From positions 1-54,688 of the forward strand of contig NZ_AKIY01000007.1 in NCBI RefSeq assembly GCF_000282615.1: a stretch of DNA of 54,688 bases, in the 5' to 3' direction. This document shows, one piece after another, positions 35,991 to 44,041 of this stretch (its first letter is position 1; each line of letters starts with the position of its first letter). The notes under the pieces are model-generated. The model worked only from the letters and a program-made list of their open reading frames with translations. It ran no database searches and was not told the DNA's origin. The DNA comes from Bradyrhizobium sp. YR681. Lineage in GTDB: Bacteria; Pseudomonadota; Alphaproteobacteria; Rhizobiales; Xanthobacteraceae. The position numbers and the translations under genes were made by a program.

Positions 35991-36671
35991 TTAATCCACC
36001 TTCAGCGTTTCCACCTTCAGCGCCCTGGCATAGACCACACCCGAATTGGTGATGTGCGTGGTCATCAGCGCCTCGAAGGCCGCGAACTCGCCGCGCGCGA
36101 ATGAATCCAGCAGCCTGCGATGCTCGTCGAAGGACGTGCGGGTCCGCACGTCGATCGGCGAGGTCAGATTGGTGCGCAGCGCGGCGACACGGCTGGATGC
36201 GAGCTGGTAGGATTCGACGAGATAGTGGTTGCCGCAATGGGCGAACAGCGCCTCGTGGAAAGCGGCGTCGGCGCGGCCATAGGCAATGTTGTCCTTGGCC
36301 GCGATCGCCGGCTCCATCGCCGCGATGGCCTCGCTCATCGCGGCGATCGCGCCGTCGCGATCATGGCGAAAGGCAAGCTCCGCGGCCCTGGGCTCCAGCG
36401 CGATGCGGAAGGTGCAGAGTGCGGTAATGTCTTCCGCGCTCGGCGTGAAGACAAAGCTGCCGACCTGCGGGCGGATCACCACGAGCCCCTGCGCCTGCAA
36501 CTGGCCCATCGCCTCGCGCACCGGCGTGCGGCTGACGCCGAAGGAGTTCGCCACCATCTCCTCGGAGATAGCAGCGCCAAGCGCGAACTCGCCGTCGATG
36601 ATGGCCTGCCGCAGCCGCTGCATCACCCGCTGCGACAGCGATTTCGGCGTATCGAGCCTGAGCGATCTCAT
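35991..36671 (-). CDS. GntR family regulator (FadR/FCD type)
   Basis: A 226-residue regulator. The winged helix is at about 10-75 ('LSQRVMQRLRQAIIDGEFALGAAISEEMVANSFGVSRTPVREAMGQLQAQGLV'), then an FCD ligand domain with metal-site residues in 'ADAAFHEALFAHCGN' and 'EHRRLLDSFARGEF'. Such regulators bind carboxylic acids. It lies next to the FAD oxidase gene on the same strand (12 bp gap), so it probably controls that unit and the divergent aldolase gene. Confidence 0.92.
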   Translation of the reverse strand: MRSLRLDTPKSLSQRVMQRLRQAIIDGEFALGAAISEEMVANSFGVSRTPVREAMGQLQAQGLVVIRPQVGSFVFTPSAEDITALCTFRIALEPRAAELAFRHDRDGAIAAMSEAIAAMEPAIAAKDNIAYGRADAAFHEALFAHCGNHYLVESYQLASSRVAALRTNLTSPIDVRTRTSFDEHRRLLDSFARGEFAAFEALMTTHITNSGVVYARALKVETLKVD

Positions 36672-36683
36672 GCGCTCTCCCGC

Positions 36684-38096
36684 TCAGATCACCTTGCCGG
36701 GATTGAGCAGATGATCGGGATCGAGCGCCGCCTTCAACGTCCGCATCAGTGCGATCTCGGGCTCGCTCCTGGCATGCCCCAGCCACTTTTTCTTCAAGGT
36801 GCCGATGCCGTGCTCGGCGGAGACACTGCCGCCCATCTCGCGGACGAGGCCATAGATGATCGCGTCCATCTCCTCCTTCGGCTGCTGCTCGACGGAAAGA
36901 CCGGTGACCCAGGAGACGAGATGCAGATTGCCGTCGCCGATATGGCCGTAATAGACGCTCTCGCAGCCCTTGATGCCATCAGCGAGCGCGGCCTTGCAGC
37001 GCGTGACGAATTCGTCCATCCGCGCCACCGCAAGGCCGATGTCGTAGGAGATGTGCGGGCCCAGTACCTGGCCGAACTCGGCGCAGATGTCGCGCACCCG
37101 CCAGAAGGCTTGCGTCTGCACCAGCGATTGCGCCACGGCGGCATCGGCGAGCAGCCCGCGCTCCATCAGCTGTTCGAGCCAGTTCTGGAAGTGCGGCGCA
37201 TCCATGCTTTCGTCGGTGCCTTGCGCCTCGACCAGCACGTAGAGACCGTGACCTGCGGCGACCGGCGGCTTCACGCCGGCGCGCGTGGTGATCACGTCCC
37301 AATAATCCGGCCACATCACCTCGAACGCCGACAGCAGCGGCCCGAGCCCGCTGCGCGCGGCCCCGAGCAGGTCGATCACCGCCGCATAATCCTTCAGCGC
37401 ACAGAGCGCCGCCATGGTCGAGCGCGGCTTCGGGAACAGTTTCAGCACCACGCGGGTGATGATGCCGAGCGTGCCTTCCGAGCCGATGAAGAGATGCTTC
37501 AGATCGTAGCCGGCATTGTTCTTCATCAGCTTGTTGAGGTTGGTGATGATGGTGCCGTCGGGCAGCACCACTTCGAGACCGAGTACGAGCTCGCGCGTCA
37601 TGCCGTAGCGGATCACGCGATTGCCGCCGGCATTGGTGGAGAGATTGCCGCCGATCGCGCAGGAGCCGCGCGAGCCGAGGTCGAGCGGAAAGAAGAAGCC
37701 GGCCTCGTCAGCCGCCTTCTGGATCGTCTCCAGCGGCGTGCCCGCTTTCACCGTCATCGTCATCGAGGCGCGATCGATCTCCTCGATGCCGGTCATGCGC
37801 TCCAGCGAGATCGCGACCCAGCCCGCTTCAGGCGAGGCGCCGCGGCACAGCCCGGTCAGTCCGCCCTGCGGCACGAAGGGCAGACGTGCCTGCCGGCAGG
37901 TCAGAATCGCATCGGCAACGCCCTGCGCATCGAGCGGACGGACCACCGCGCGCGGCGTCTGCGGCAGGCTCGCGCTCCAGTCATTACAATTGCGCGCAGG
38001 TACGTCGGCGCCAACAAGCACCGCGGCCGCGCCGAGCCTGTCGCGCAAGGCACCGAGCGATTGGTCGGGATGTGCGGCCGGAGTCACCATGTCCAT
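36684..38096 (-). CDS. FAD-binding 2-hydroxyacid dehydrogenase (GlcD/D-lactate type)
   Basis: A 470-residue flavoenzyme. The FAD-binding PP-loop region 'PFVPQGGLTGLCRGASPEAG' is followed by 'LDLGSRGSCAIGGNLSTNAGGNRVIRYGMTR' and 'LFIGSEGTLGIITRVVLKLFP'. The C-terminal FAD-oxidase domain ends 'YYGHIGDGNLHLVSW' and 'SAEHGIGTLKKKWL'. These are marks of GlcD, D-lactate and D-2-hydroxyglutarate dehydrogenases. The precise 2-hydroxyacid is unknown. The ATG at 38096 is preferred; the longer frame to 38198 covers the regulatory region. Confidence 0.9.
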   Translation of the reverse strand: MDMVTPAAHPDQSLGALRDRLGAAAVLVGADVPARNCNDWSASLPQTPRAVVRPLDAQGVADAILTCRQARLPFVPQGGLTGLCRGASPEAGWVAISLERMTGIEEIDRASMTMTVKAGTPLETIQKAADEAGFFFPLDLGSRGSCAIGGNLSTNAGGNRVIRYGMTRELVLGLEVVLPDGTIITNLNKLMKNNAGYDLKHLFIGSEGTLGIITRVVLKLFPKPRSTMAALCALKDYAAVIDLLGAARSGLGPLLSAFEVMWPDYWDVITTRAGVKPPVAAGHGLYVLVEAQGTDESMDAPHFQNWLEQLMERGLLADAAVAQSLVQTQAFWRVRDICAEFGQVLGPHISYDIGLAVARMDEFVTRCKAALADGIKGCESVYYGHIGDGNLHLVSWVTGLSVEQQPKEEMDAIIYGLVREMGGSVSAEHGIGTLKKKWLGHARSEPEIALMRTLKAALDPDHLLNPGKVI

Positions 38097-38157
38097 GCGA
38101 GATCTCCTCGGATCCGGCGCGCCCGGGTGCGCCGTTGTGGCGAAGGATTGCGTCCGT

Positions 38158-38176
38158 CTTGTATGTAAGGTACAAG
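38158..38176. promoter_or_regulatory. Palindrome, likely GntR operator
   Basis: The sequence 'cttgtatgtaaggtacaag' is a palindrome with 6-base arms (cttgta/tacaag) and a 7-base spacer, in the gap between the divergent oxidase and aldolase genes. FCD-type GntR regulators commonly bind short sites of the TTGTA/TACAA kind, and the GntR gene is 12 bp past the oxidase gene. Confidence 0.6.
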
Positions 38177-38268
38177 ATGAAAAGTAAAGCAAAAACAAGG
38201 CTTCGCTAGGTGCGGAAGATCGTTTGGGATCAGCAACTTAGTCCGAGGCCGCAACAAAGGGTGGTTTG

Positions 38269-39153
38269 ATGAGCGAGGCAATTCGCGGGTTCTGGGTGGC
38301 GTCGGCGACACCGCTGGCAGCCGACGGCAGCGTGGACTCCGCAAAGCTTGCGGCGCATGCCAAGCAGCTCTTCGGCAAGGGCGTCGACGGCATCGTGCTG
38401 TTCGGCACCACCGGCGAGGGTACCTCCTTCAACGTCAGCGAACGCGTCGCCACCATCGAAGCCGTGCTCAAGGCCGGTGTTGCGCCGGAGCAGATCGGAA
38501 TCGGCGGCGGCTTCCCGGCCATCACCGACAGCATCGCGCTGACACGCGCCGTGCTCAGCCTCGGGCTGCGCCACATGCTGTATCTGCCGCCTTATTTCGA
38601 TCGTGGCGTCTCGGCCGAGGGCATCGAGGACGCCTTTGCCGCGATCATCGACGGCGTCGCCGACGATCGCCTGCGCGCCTCGCTCTATCACATCCCGCAG
38701 GTCTCAGGCGTTGCGATCCCGACCGGCGTCGCTGCGAATTTGCGCAAGCGCTACGGCAAGGTCGTTGCGGGCCTGAAGGACTCCAGCGGCGACTTCAAGC
38801 AGTTCCAGGCATTCCGCGCCGCCGCGCCGGAGCTCGCCATCACCATCGGCAACGAGGTCGACATCACCCGCGCGATCGCGGCCGGCGGCGCCGGCACCAT
38901 CTGCGGCATGGCCAATGTCGTGCCGGAGCTGGTCAAGGGCATGGTTGACGGCAAGGACGTCGAAGCACGAATGCAGGCTGCGGTCGAAATCGTGCTGAAC
39001 ACGCCGTCGTTCACCGCGACGCTGAAAGCGATCCTTGCGGCGCAGACGGGCGATGCGGCTTGGCTGCGCGTACGCCCACCGCTCCGCGCATCGTCCGACG
39101 GTGCCGCGTTCAAGCGGAAGCTCGACGAGTTGATCGTTCCCGCCATCGCGTGA
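38269..39153 (+). CDS. DHDPS/NAL family aldolase-lyase
   Basis: A 294-residue TIM-barrel enzyme of the dihydrodipicolinate synthase superfamily. It has 'GIVLFGTTGEGTSF' (GTTGE at 46-50), Tyr140 in 'SLYHIPQ', and the Schiff-base Lys170 in 'VAGLKDSSGD'. These fit a pyruvate-using aldolase, but it is separate from the lysine cluster, and its pairing with an oxidase and GntR regulator points to breakdown of a sugar acid or hydroxy-acid. The exact substrate is not shown by sequence. ATG at 38269 with GGGTGG ahead. Confidence 0.87.
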   Translation: MSEAIRGFWVASATPLAADGSVDSAKLAAHAKQLFGKGVDGIVLFGTTGEGTSFNVSERVATIEAVLKAGVAPEQIGIGGGFPAITDSIALTRAVLSLGLRHMLYLPPYFDRGVSAEGIEDAFAAIIDGVADDRLRASLYHIPQVSGVAIPTGVAANLRKRYGKVVAGLKDSSGDFKQFQAFRAAAPELAITIGNEVDITRAIAAGGAGTICGMANVVPELVKGMVDGKDVEARMQAAVEIVLNTPSFTATLKAILAAQTGDAAWLRVRPPLRASSDGAAFKRKLDELIVPAIA

Positions 39154-39254
39154 GAGCGCGGCAACGCCGCGACACGTTGCCGCGAATTCGCGTGCAGCTT
39201 GTCGTACGCCGTACGGCGGCAATTCGTGATTGTCGTTTCATGCCGATCTTCGCT

Positions 39255-39284
39255 TAGAACGATTCAAGACTAGAGCGATTCAAG
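39255..39284 (+). promoter_or_regulatory. Tandem sites upstream of TonB receptor, iron-control-like
   Basis: Two near-identical 14-base copies, 'tagaacgattcaag' (39255-39268) and 'tagagcgattcaag' (39271-39284), separated by 2 bases. They resemble the rhizobial iron control element bound by Irr ('TTTAGAA...TTCTAAA'), though the right half is imperfect. Position, about 75 bp before an iron receptor gene, fits iron control. The factor is inferred. Confidence 0.45.
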
Positions 39285-39356
39285 CTCCGCTACGGTTCTC
39301 CTCGATCTCGACGGCTGTTACACGCGCACACTTCAATGTTCCTGACTTGAAGTGGA

Positions 39357-41693
39357 ATGAAAGTGCGTGCCTCCGTGGATGGCTTGCGTAGCAGCAGCCA
39401 TCGTCCTTGTGCCGGCAAGAGCCGTGCAGGTCTTCTCATCGGTGCAGCCGTGCTGCTCGCCGAATGCCCCTCCAGCGCGACGATCGCGCAAGCGCAATCG
39501 GCCCTGCCGCCGGTGACAGTGGAAACGCCGGCGCCGCGGCCGAAGCCGGCGCGTGCGTCGGAGCAGTCTCCACGACGCGTGCAAGCCGCCGCGCGCCAGC
39601 GCAATCGCAATGCTGCGGCCGCGCCGGCAGTGCCGACGCTTTCGGAGCGCGCCGCCGCCGAGGCTGCCGCGCAGCAGGCCGCAAAGCTCGGCTACCGAGC
39701 GATGCCGAGCGCAACCACGCTGCGCAGCGGCGCCTCGCCGCTCAATACCTCGCAAGCCGTCAACGTCGTGCCCGAGCAGGTGCTGAAGGACCAGCTGCCG
39801 CGCAACATCGACGACGCGCTCATCAACGTCTCCGGCATCACCCAGACCAACACGCTCGCCGGCAGCCAGGACGCCGTGATCCGCCGCGGCTTCGGCGACA
39901 ATCGCGACGGCTCGATCATGCGCAACGGCATGCCGCTGGTGCAGGGCCGCAGCTTCAATCCCGCGGTCGAAAGCGTCGAGGTGCTGAAAGGGCCTGCCTC
40001 GCTGCTGTACGGCATCATGGACCCCGGCGGTATCGTCAACACCATCAGCAAACGTCCCGAGCTGTACCAGCACGGTTCGGTCACGCTGCTCGGCTCGGCG
40101 TTCAGCGCCTCGAAAACCGGCGCCGACGGCTTGCTCGACGTCACCGGTCCGATCGGCGACCAGGGCCTTGCCTATCGCTTCATCGGCTACGGCGTCAGCG
40201 AGGACTATTGGCGCAATTTCGGCCGCCACAGGGAAATGCTCGTTGCGCCGTCGCTCGCCTGGTACGGTCAGGACACCACGGTGCAGCTCAACTACGAGCA
40301 CCGCGAGTTCATCTATCCGTTTGATCGTGGCACGGCGTTCAATCCGGCTACGAAAACGCCGCTGGCAGTGCCTGCCGACCGCCGACTCGATGAGCCCTTC
40401 AACAACACGTGGGGCACGACGGACCTGATCCAGGCCTCGGTCGAGCACCGCTTGAACCAGGACTGGAAGCTGTACGCCGGTTACAGCTACAACACTGAGA
40501 GTTCCAGCGCGAACCAGCTTCGCATCACCGGTATCAACTTCACGACCGGTGCCGAGACCCGCAGCAATGACGGCACGCAGGGGTCGCTCAGCAATGCCAG
40601 CTATGGAACGTCGTACGTCTCGGGCGGCTTCTGGCTTGGCAACATGCGCAACGATGTTGTGTTCGGCGGCGACGGCCAGTATCGCACCATCTACCGTGAC
40701 AACCTGATCCGACAGGCAACCCCCGCCATCAACGTCTACAATCCAGTCTACGGGTTGATCGGACCGGGCACGACGGTGTCGAATTCCGACAGCGCGCAGA
40801 CCGACAAGCTCGGCCAATGGTCGCTGTTTGTCCAGGACACGCTGCATCTGACCGAACGGTTCGCGCTGGTCGGCGGCGTGCGCTACATGGATTACGATCA
40901 GATCGCCGGACGCGGGAAGCCGTTCGTCACCAATACCAACGTGTCGCAGGATAAGGTGCTTCCCCTCGGCGGCGCCATTTTCAAGCTCACCGACGAGATC
41001 TCGCTCTATGCGAGCTACACCGAATCGCTGAAGCCGAATTCGACCATCGCGCCGATCGGCGTCATGATCGGCTCCAATGTCGCACCAGAAGAGGGCGTGT
41101 CGTACGAGACTGGCGTGAAGTTCGATTTGAACAAGCGCATTTCCGGTACGCTGGCGCTCTACGATCTCGACAAGAAGAATGTGCAGACGACGAAGACGAA
41201 CAGCGCGGGCGTGGTGGAGCTCCACACCGTCGGCCGTGCCCACTCGCGCGGTGTCGAGCTGGATGTCACCGGCAGGCTCACCGACGCCTGGGCCCTGATC
41301 GGCAGCTATGGTTACACCGACGCCCGCGTCACGGCATCCGAGGATGTCACGCTGCTCGGCAGGAAGCTGCAGAATGTCGCGCTGAACACGGCCTCGCTCT
41401 ATCTGGTCTATGATTTCGGCACGGTCTTGCCGGGCCAGCTCCGGCTCGGCGGCGGCGCGCGCTATGTCGGCGACCGTCCCGGCGATTCCACCAACAGCTT
41501 CTTCCTGCCGTCCTATGTGGTCGCCGATATTTTTGCGACCTATGAGACGAAATACCAGAACACGCCGGTGATCTATCAGTTCAACGTCAAGAACCTGTTC
41601 GACACCGTCTACTATCCCTCGGCCGTCAACAATCTGAACGTCGCCATCGGCGATGCGCGCCGCGTCTCGCTGTCGGCAACGGTGAAGTTCTAG
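39357..41693 (+). CDS. TonB-dependent siderophore receptor
   Basis: A 778-residue outer-membrane receptor. The signal region ends near residue 47; a TonB-box-like 'LPPVTVETP' (50-58) and an Ala/Arg-rich linker (about 60-105) follow. The plug is about 120-270 ('AVNVVPEQVLKDQLPRNIDDAL', 'VIRRGFGDNRDGSIMRNGMP', 'SVEVLKGPASLLYGIMDPGGIVN'). The 22-strand barrel ends in 'RRVSLSATVKF' with terminal Phe. There is no N-terminal signalling domain, so no surface-sigma relay is expected. 'LLYG..DPGGIVN' marks the ferrichrome/hydroxamate type (compare FegA of Bradyrhizobium), but the ligand is inferred. First of a three-gene unit. Confidence 0.93.
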   Translation: MKVRASVDGLRSSSHRPCAGKSRAGLLIGAAVLLAECPSSATIAQAQSALPPVTVETPAPRPKPARASEQSPRRVQAAARQRNRNAAAAPAVPTLSERAAAEAAAQQAAKLGYRAMPSATTLRSGASPLNTSQAVNVVPEQVLKDQLPRNIDDALINVSGITQTNTLAGSQDAVIRRGFGDNRDGSIMRNGMPLVQGRSFNPAVESVEVLKGPASLLYGIMDPGGIVNTISKRPELYQHGSVTLLGSAFSASKTGADGLLDVTGPIGDQGLAYRFIGYGVSEDYWRNFGRHREMLVAPSLAWYGQDTTVQLNYEHREFIYPFDRGTAFNPATKTPLAVPADRRLDEPFNNTWGTTDLIQASVEHRLNQDWKLYAGYSYNTESSSANQLRITGINFTTGAETRSNDGTQGSLSNASYGTSYVSGGFWLGNMRNDVVFGGDGQYRTIYRDNLIRQATPAINVYNPVYGLIGPGTTVSNSDSAQTDKLGQWSLFVQDTLHLTERFALVGGVRYMDYDQIAGRGKPFVTNTNVSQDKVLPLGGAIFKLTDEISLYASYTESLKPNSTIAPIGVMIGSNVAPEEGVSYETGVKFDLNKRISGTLALYDLDKKNVQTTKTNSAGVVELHTVGRAHSRGVELDVTGRLTDAWALIGSYGYTDARVTASEDVTLLGRKLQNVALNTASLYLVYDFGTVLPGQLRLGGGARYVGDRPGDSTNSFFLPSYVVADIFATYETKYQNTPVIYQFNVKNLFDTVYYPSAVNNLNVAIGDARRVSLSATVKF

Positions 41694-41695
41694 CG

Positions 41696-42724
41696 ATGGC
41701 GGCGCGGCACAGAGCCATCGCGGTCCTGATCGCGGCGGCGTCTGCCTGCCTTGCCGCCACGGGTGCGAGCCGCGCCGGGGAGATCACGCTCTATTCGACA
41801 CGGGAGGCCGCCCTGGTCGAGCCGGTGGCTGCGGCTTTCACCGGGGCCAGCGGCGTCAAGGTGAAGATCGTCTTCGTCGAGGACAGCCTCGTCAAGCGCC
41901 TGGTGTCGGAAGGCGAAGCGTCGCCCGCCGACGTCCTGATCACGATCGGGCTGGACAAGACGACCCAGCTCTCCAGCCGCGGTCTGACTCAGGCTTTCAC
42001 GCCGCCGCGACTTGAACAGGTCGTTCCGGCAAATCTTCGCGGTGGCGGAGCTGAGTGGATCGCGCTTTCCATCCGCCCGCGCGTTGCCTTTGCCCGCAGG
42101 GACAGCGCACTGGCGTCGATCGACTACGAAGACCTCGCGACATCACAATGGCGTGGCAAGCTGTGCATGCGCTCTGCCTTGCACCAGAACAACGTCGCGC
42201 TGGTCGCGGCCTATCTCGCCCATCACGGCGAAGCGGCGACGCAGGCCTGGCTCGCCGGCCTCAAGGCCAATCTCGCCCACAAGCCTGATGGCAGGGATAA
42301 CGACGTGATCCGAGAGATCGCACAGGGCGCCTGTGAGATCGGCGTTGGCAACACCGTGGCATTGGCGCAATTGCGTGATGGACGGGAAGGCGTGGGCTGG
42401 CGCGCATGGGCAACGGCCGTCAAGGCTGTCCCGACGGCCTTCAGGGGCGGCGGGGCGCATGTGAACCTCACCGGCGCGGCGATCGCGAAACACGCGCCGC
42501 ATCCGGATGCCGCGCAGGAATTCCTCGCGTTTCTGCTCACGCCGGCAGCACAGACGATCTTCGCGGCCGCCGAGCTCGAATATCCCGTGCTCGCCGCGGC
42601 CGAACGTGCGCCGATCGTCGCCGATATCGGCGCGTTCGCTGCCGATGCGCTGCCGATCGACCAGATCGCCGCGCATCAGCAAGCCGCGATCGCCCTCATC
42701 AAGAAGGCCGGCTTCGATGAGTAG
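41696..42724 (+). CDS. Ferric-iron-type periplasmic binding protein
   Basis: A 342-residue protein with signal peptide (1-27, ending ASRAG). It begins 'EITLYSTREAALVEPVAAAFTGASGVKVKIVFVED', the layout of FbpA/AfuA-type solute-binding proteins, and ends in lobe helices ('HPDAAQEFLAFLLTPAAQTIFAAAELEYPV'). The Tyr pair that binds Fe3+ in FbpA is not obvious. Two bases separate it from the receptor gene stop. No permease or ATPase follows, which is unusual. It overlaps the next gene by 8 bp. Confidence 0.85.
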   Translation: MAARHRAIAVLIAAASACLAATGASRAGEITLYSTREAALVEPVAAAFTGASGVKVKIVFVEDSLVKRLVSEGEASPADVLITIGLDKTTQLSSRGLTQAFTPPRLEQVVPANLRGGGAEWIALSIRPRVAFARRDSALASIDYEDLATSQWRGKLCMRSALHQNNVALVAAYLAHHGEAATQAWLAGLKANLAHKPDGRDNDVIREIAQGACEIGVGNTVALAQLRDGREGVGWRAWATAVKAVPTAFRGGGAHVNLTGAAIAKHAPHPDAAQEFLAFLLTPAAQTIFAAAELEYPVLAAAERAPIVADIGAFAADALPIDQIAAHQQAAIALIKKAGFDE

Positions 42725-43907
42725 GCCGGGGCAAGCGATCAAGGCCGTCCTGCTCCAGGTTCATTCCATCGCGGGCCTCGTGCTCGCGCTGCTGCTTGCC
42801 CTGATCGCGCTGACCGGCGCGATCATGAGCTTCGAGGATGAGATCGTCGACCATCTCAACGCCGGCATCATGCAGGTCGCGCCACGCGCCGCGCCGGTCT
42901 TGATGCCGGATGAGCTGGTGGCTCGGCTGAAGGCGGGGCAGGACCTCGGCAAGGTCTCGGCCGTCACGCTGTCGAGCGATCCCGCCGCGGCGGTGCGTGT
43001 CCGCTTCGCGCGCGACGAGCAGGGCGCGCGACCGACATCGCTCTATGTCGATCCCTATGACGCGCACGTGCTGGGCGCGCCGCGCGGCGAAGAGTTTTTT
43101 GCGACCGTGCGCAAGCTGCATCGCTGGCTGCTCATCCCCGGCGATGCCAAGGGCTGGGGCCGCCAGGTCACCGGCGTTGCCGCGCTCGGCCTGATCGTGA
43201 TGCTGATCTCGGGCCTCGTGCTGCGCTGGCCGCGCCGCGCGGGCAGCGTGAAAATGTGGCTGAAGCCCAATCTCGGGCTTAGCGGGCGCGGTTTGCATCG
43301 CTCGCTGCACGCCGTCATCGGCACCTGGGTGTTGCCGGTCTATCTGGTGATGACGCTGACCGGCCTGTGGTACTCGTTCGACTGGTACAAGGACGGCGTG
43401 GTCTGGCTGCTGTCGCGTCCGGAGGTCACCGCTGCGAAGATGCAGCCGAAGATGTCCGCAAAGGCGCCGCGTGCGTCCGCCCGACCTGAGCCGGCCCAGT
43501 CGATCGGATTCGATCCGGCCTGGACGACGTTCCGGCGCGAAGAGGGCGACCGTTTCGCCAAAGCCCTGCTGACGCTGCCGGCCGGCGCGGGCACGGCGAT
43601 ACGGATCCGGTCGTGGGGGAAGGACTCGACGCTCGATACCACGCGCGACGAATTCCGCATCGATGCCGCCGGTCAGGTGATGTCCGCGGAACGTTACGCC
43701 GACAAGACGTTCGGCGAGAAGATCATCGCCAATGTGCTCGACATCCATCGCGGTGCAATTCTGGGCTGGCCCGGCAAGCTCGCCTTCATGATCGCCGCGG
43801 CGCTGATGCCGCTGTTCTCAATCACCGGCATTTTGCTCTATCTGTCGCGCCGCAGGCTGCGGCGCCCGGCACAGCCGCCGCTCGGGCGACTGGTGCCGGG
43901 GGAGTGA
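42717..43907 (+). CDS. PepSY-associated membrane protein (FegB-like)
   Basis: A 396-residue inner-membrane protein with four main helices: 'SIAGLVLALLLALIALTGAIMSFEDEI' (about 16-42), 'VTGVAALGLIVMLISGLVLRWPRRAG' (about 155-180), a helix at 'WVLPVYLVMTLTGLWYSFDWYKDG' (about 205-225), and 'LAFMIAAALMPLFSITGILLYLSRRR' near the C-terminus. His residues in 'HSIAGL', 'KLHRWLL' and 'LHRSLHAVIGTW' could bind heme or iron. This family is thought to reduce or pass on siderophore iron in the membrane. The ATG at 42717 overlaps the binding-protein stop. Confidence 0.88.
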   Translation: MSRPGQAIKAVLLQVHSIAGLVLALLLALIALTGAIMSFEDEIVDHLNAGIMQVAPRAAPVLMPDELVARLKAGQDLGKVSAVTLSSDPAAAVRVRFARDEQGARPTSLYVDPYDAHVLGAPRGEEFFATVRKLHRWLLIPGDAKGWGRQVTGVAALGLIVMLISGLVLRWPRRAGSVKMWLKPNLGLSGRGLHRSLHAVIGTWVLPVYLVMTLTGLWYSFDWYKDGVVWLLSRPEVTAAKMQPKMSAKAPRASARPEPAQSIGFDPAWTTFRREEGDRFAKALLTLPAGAGTAIRIRSWGKDSTLDTTRDEFRIDAAGQVMSAERYADKTFGEKIIANVLDIHRGAILGWPGKLAFMIAAALMPLFSITGILLYLSRRRLRRPAQPPLGRLVPGE

Positions 43908-44041
43908 GCACCGGGCTCAGTCGACCGCTCCAGGCCCGTCGCACGAAGCACGTGTGAGGCGGCAGACAAAAATCGCTTGTCGGCGGTTTTGCGAAATGGT
44001 TCGATCCGTCAGATACACGCAGAAGTCGTGGGACGATCCTG

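Noticed and set aside
36120..38168. Forward open frame of 682 codons
   Set aside because: Shadow of the GntR and FAD dehydrogenase genes, with an Arg/His/Asp-rich product and no motif.
38269..39153. dapA of lysine synthesis
   Set aside because: The family matches, but it is divergent from a GntR-linked FAD dehydrogenase and far from dapD/dapE, so a catabolic aldolase is more likely.
39333..41243. Reverse open frame of 636 codons
   Set aside because: It lies opposite the TonB receptor, which has clear plug and barrel motifs. The reverse product is Arg/His/Asp-rich with no domain, a typical shadow in high-GC DNA.
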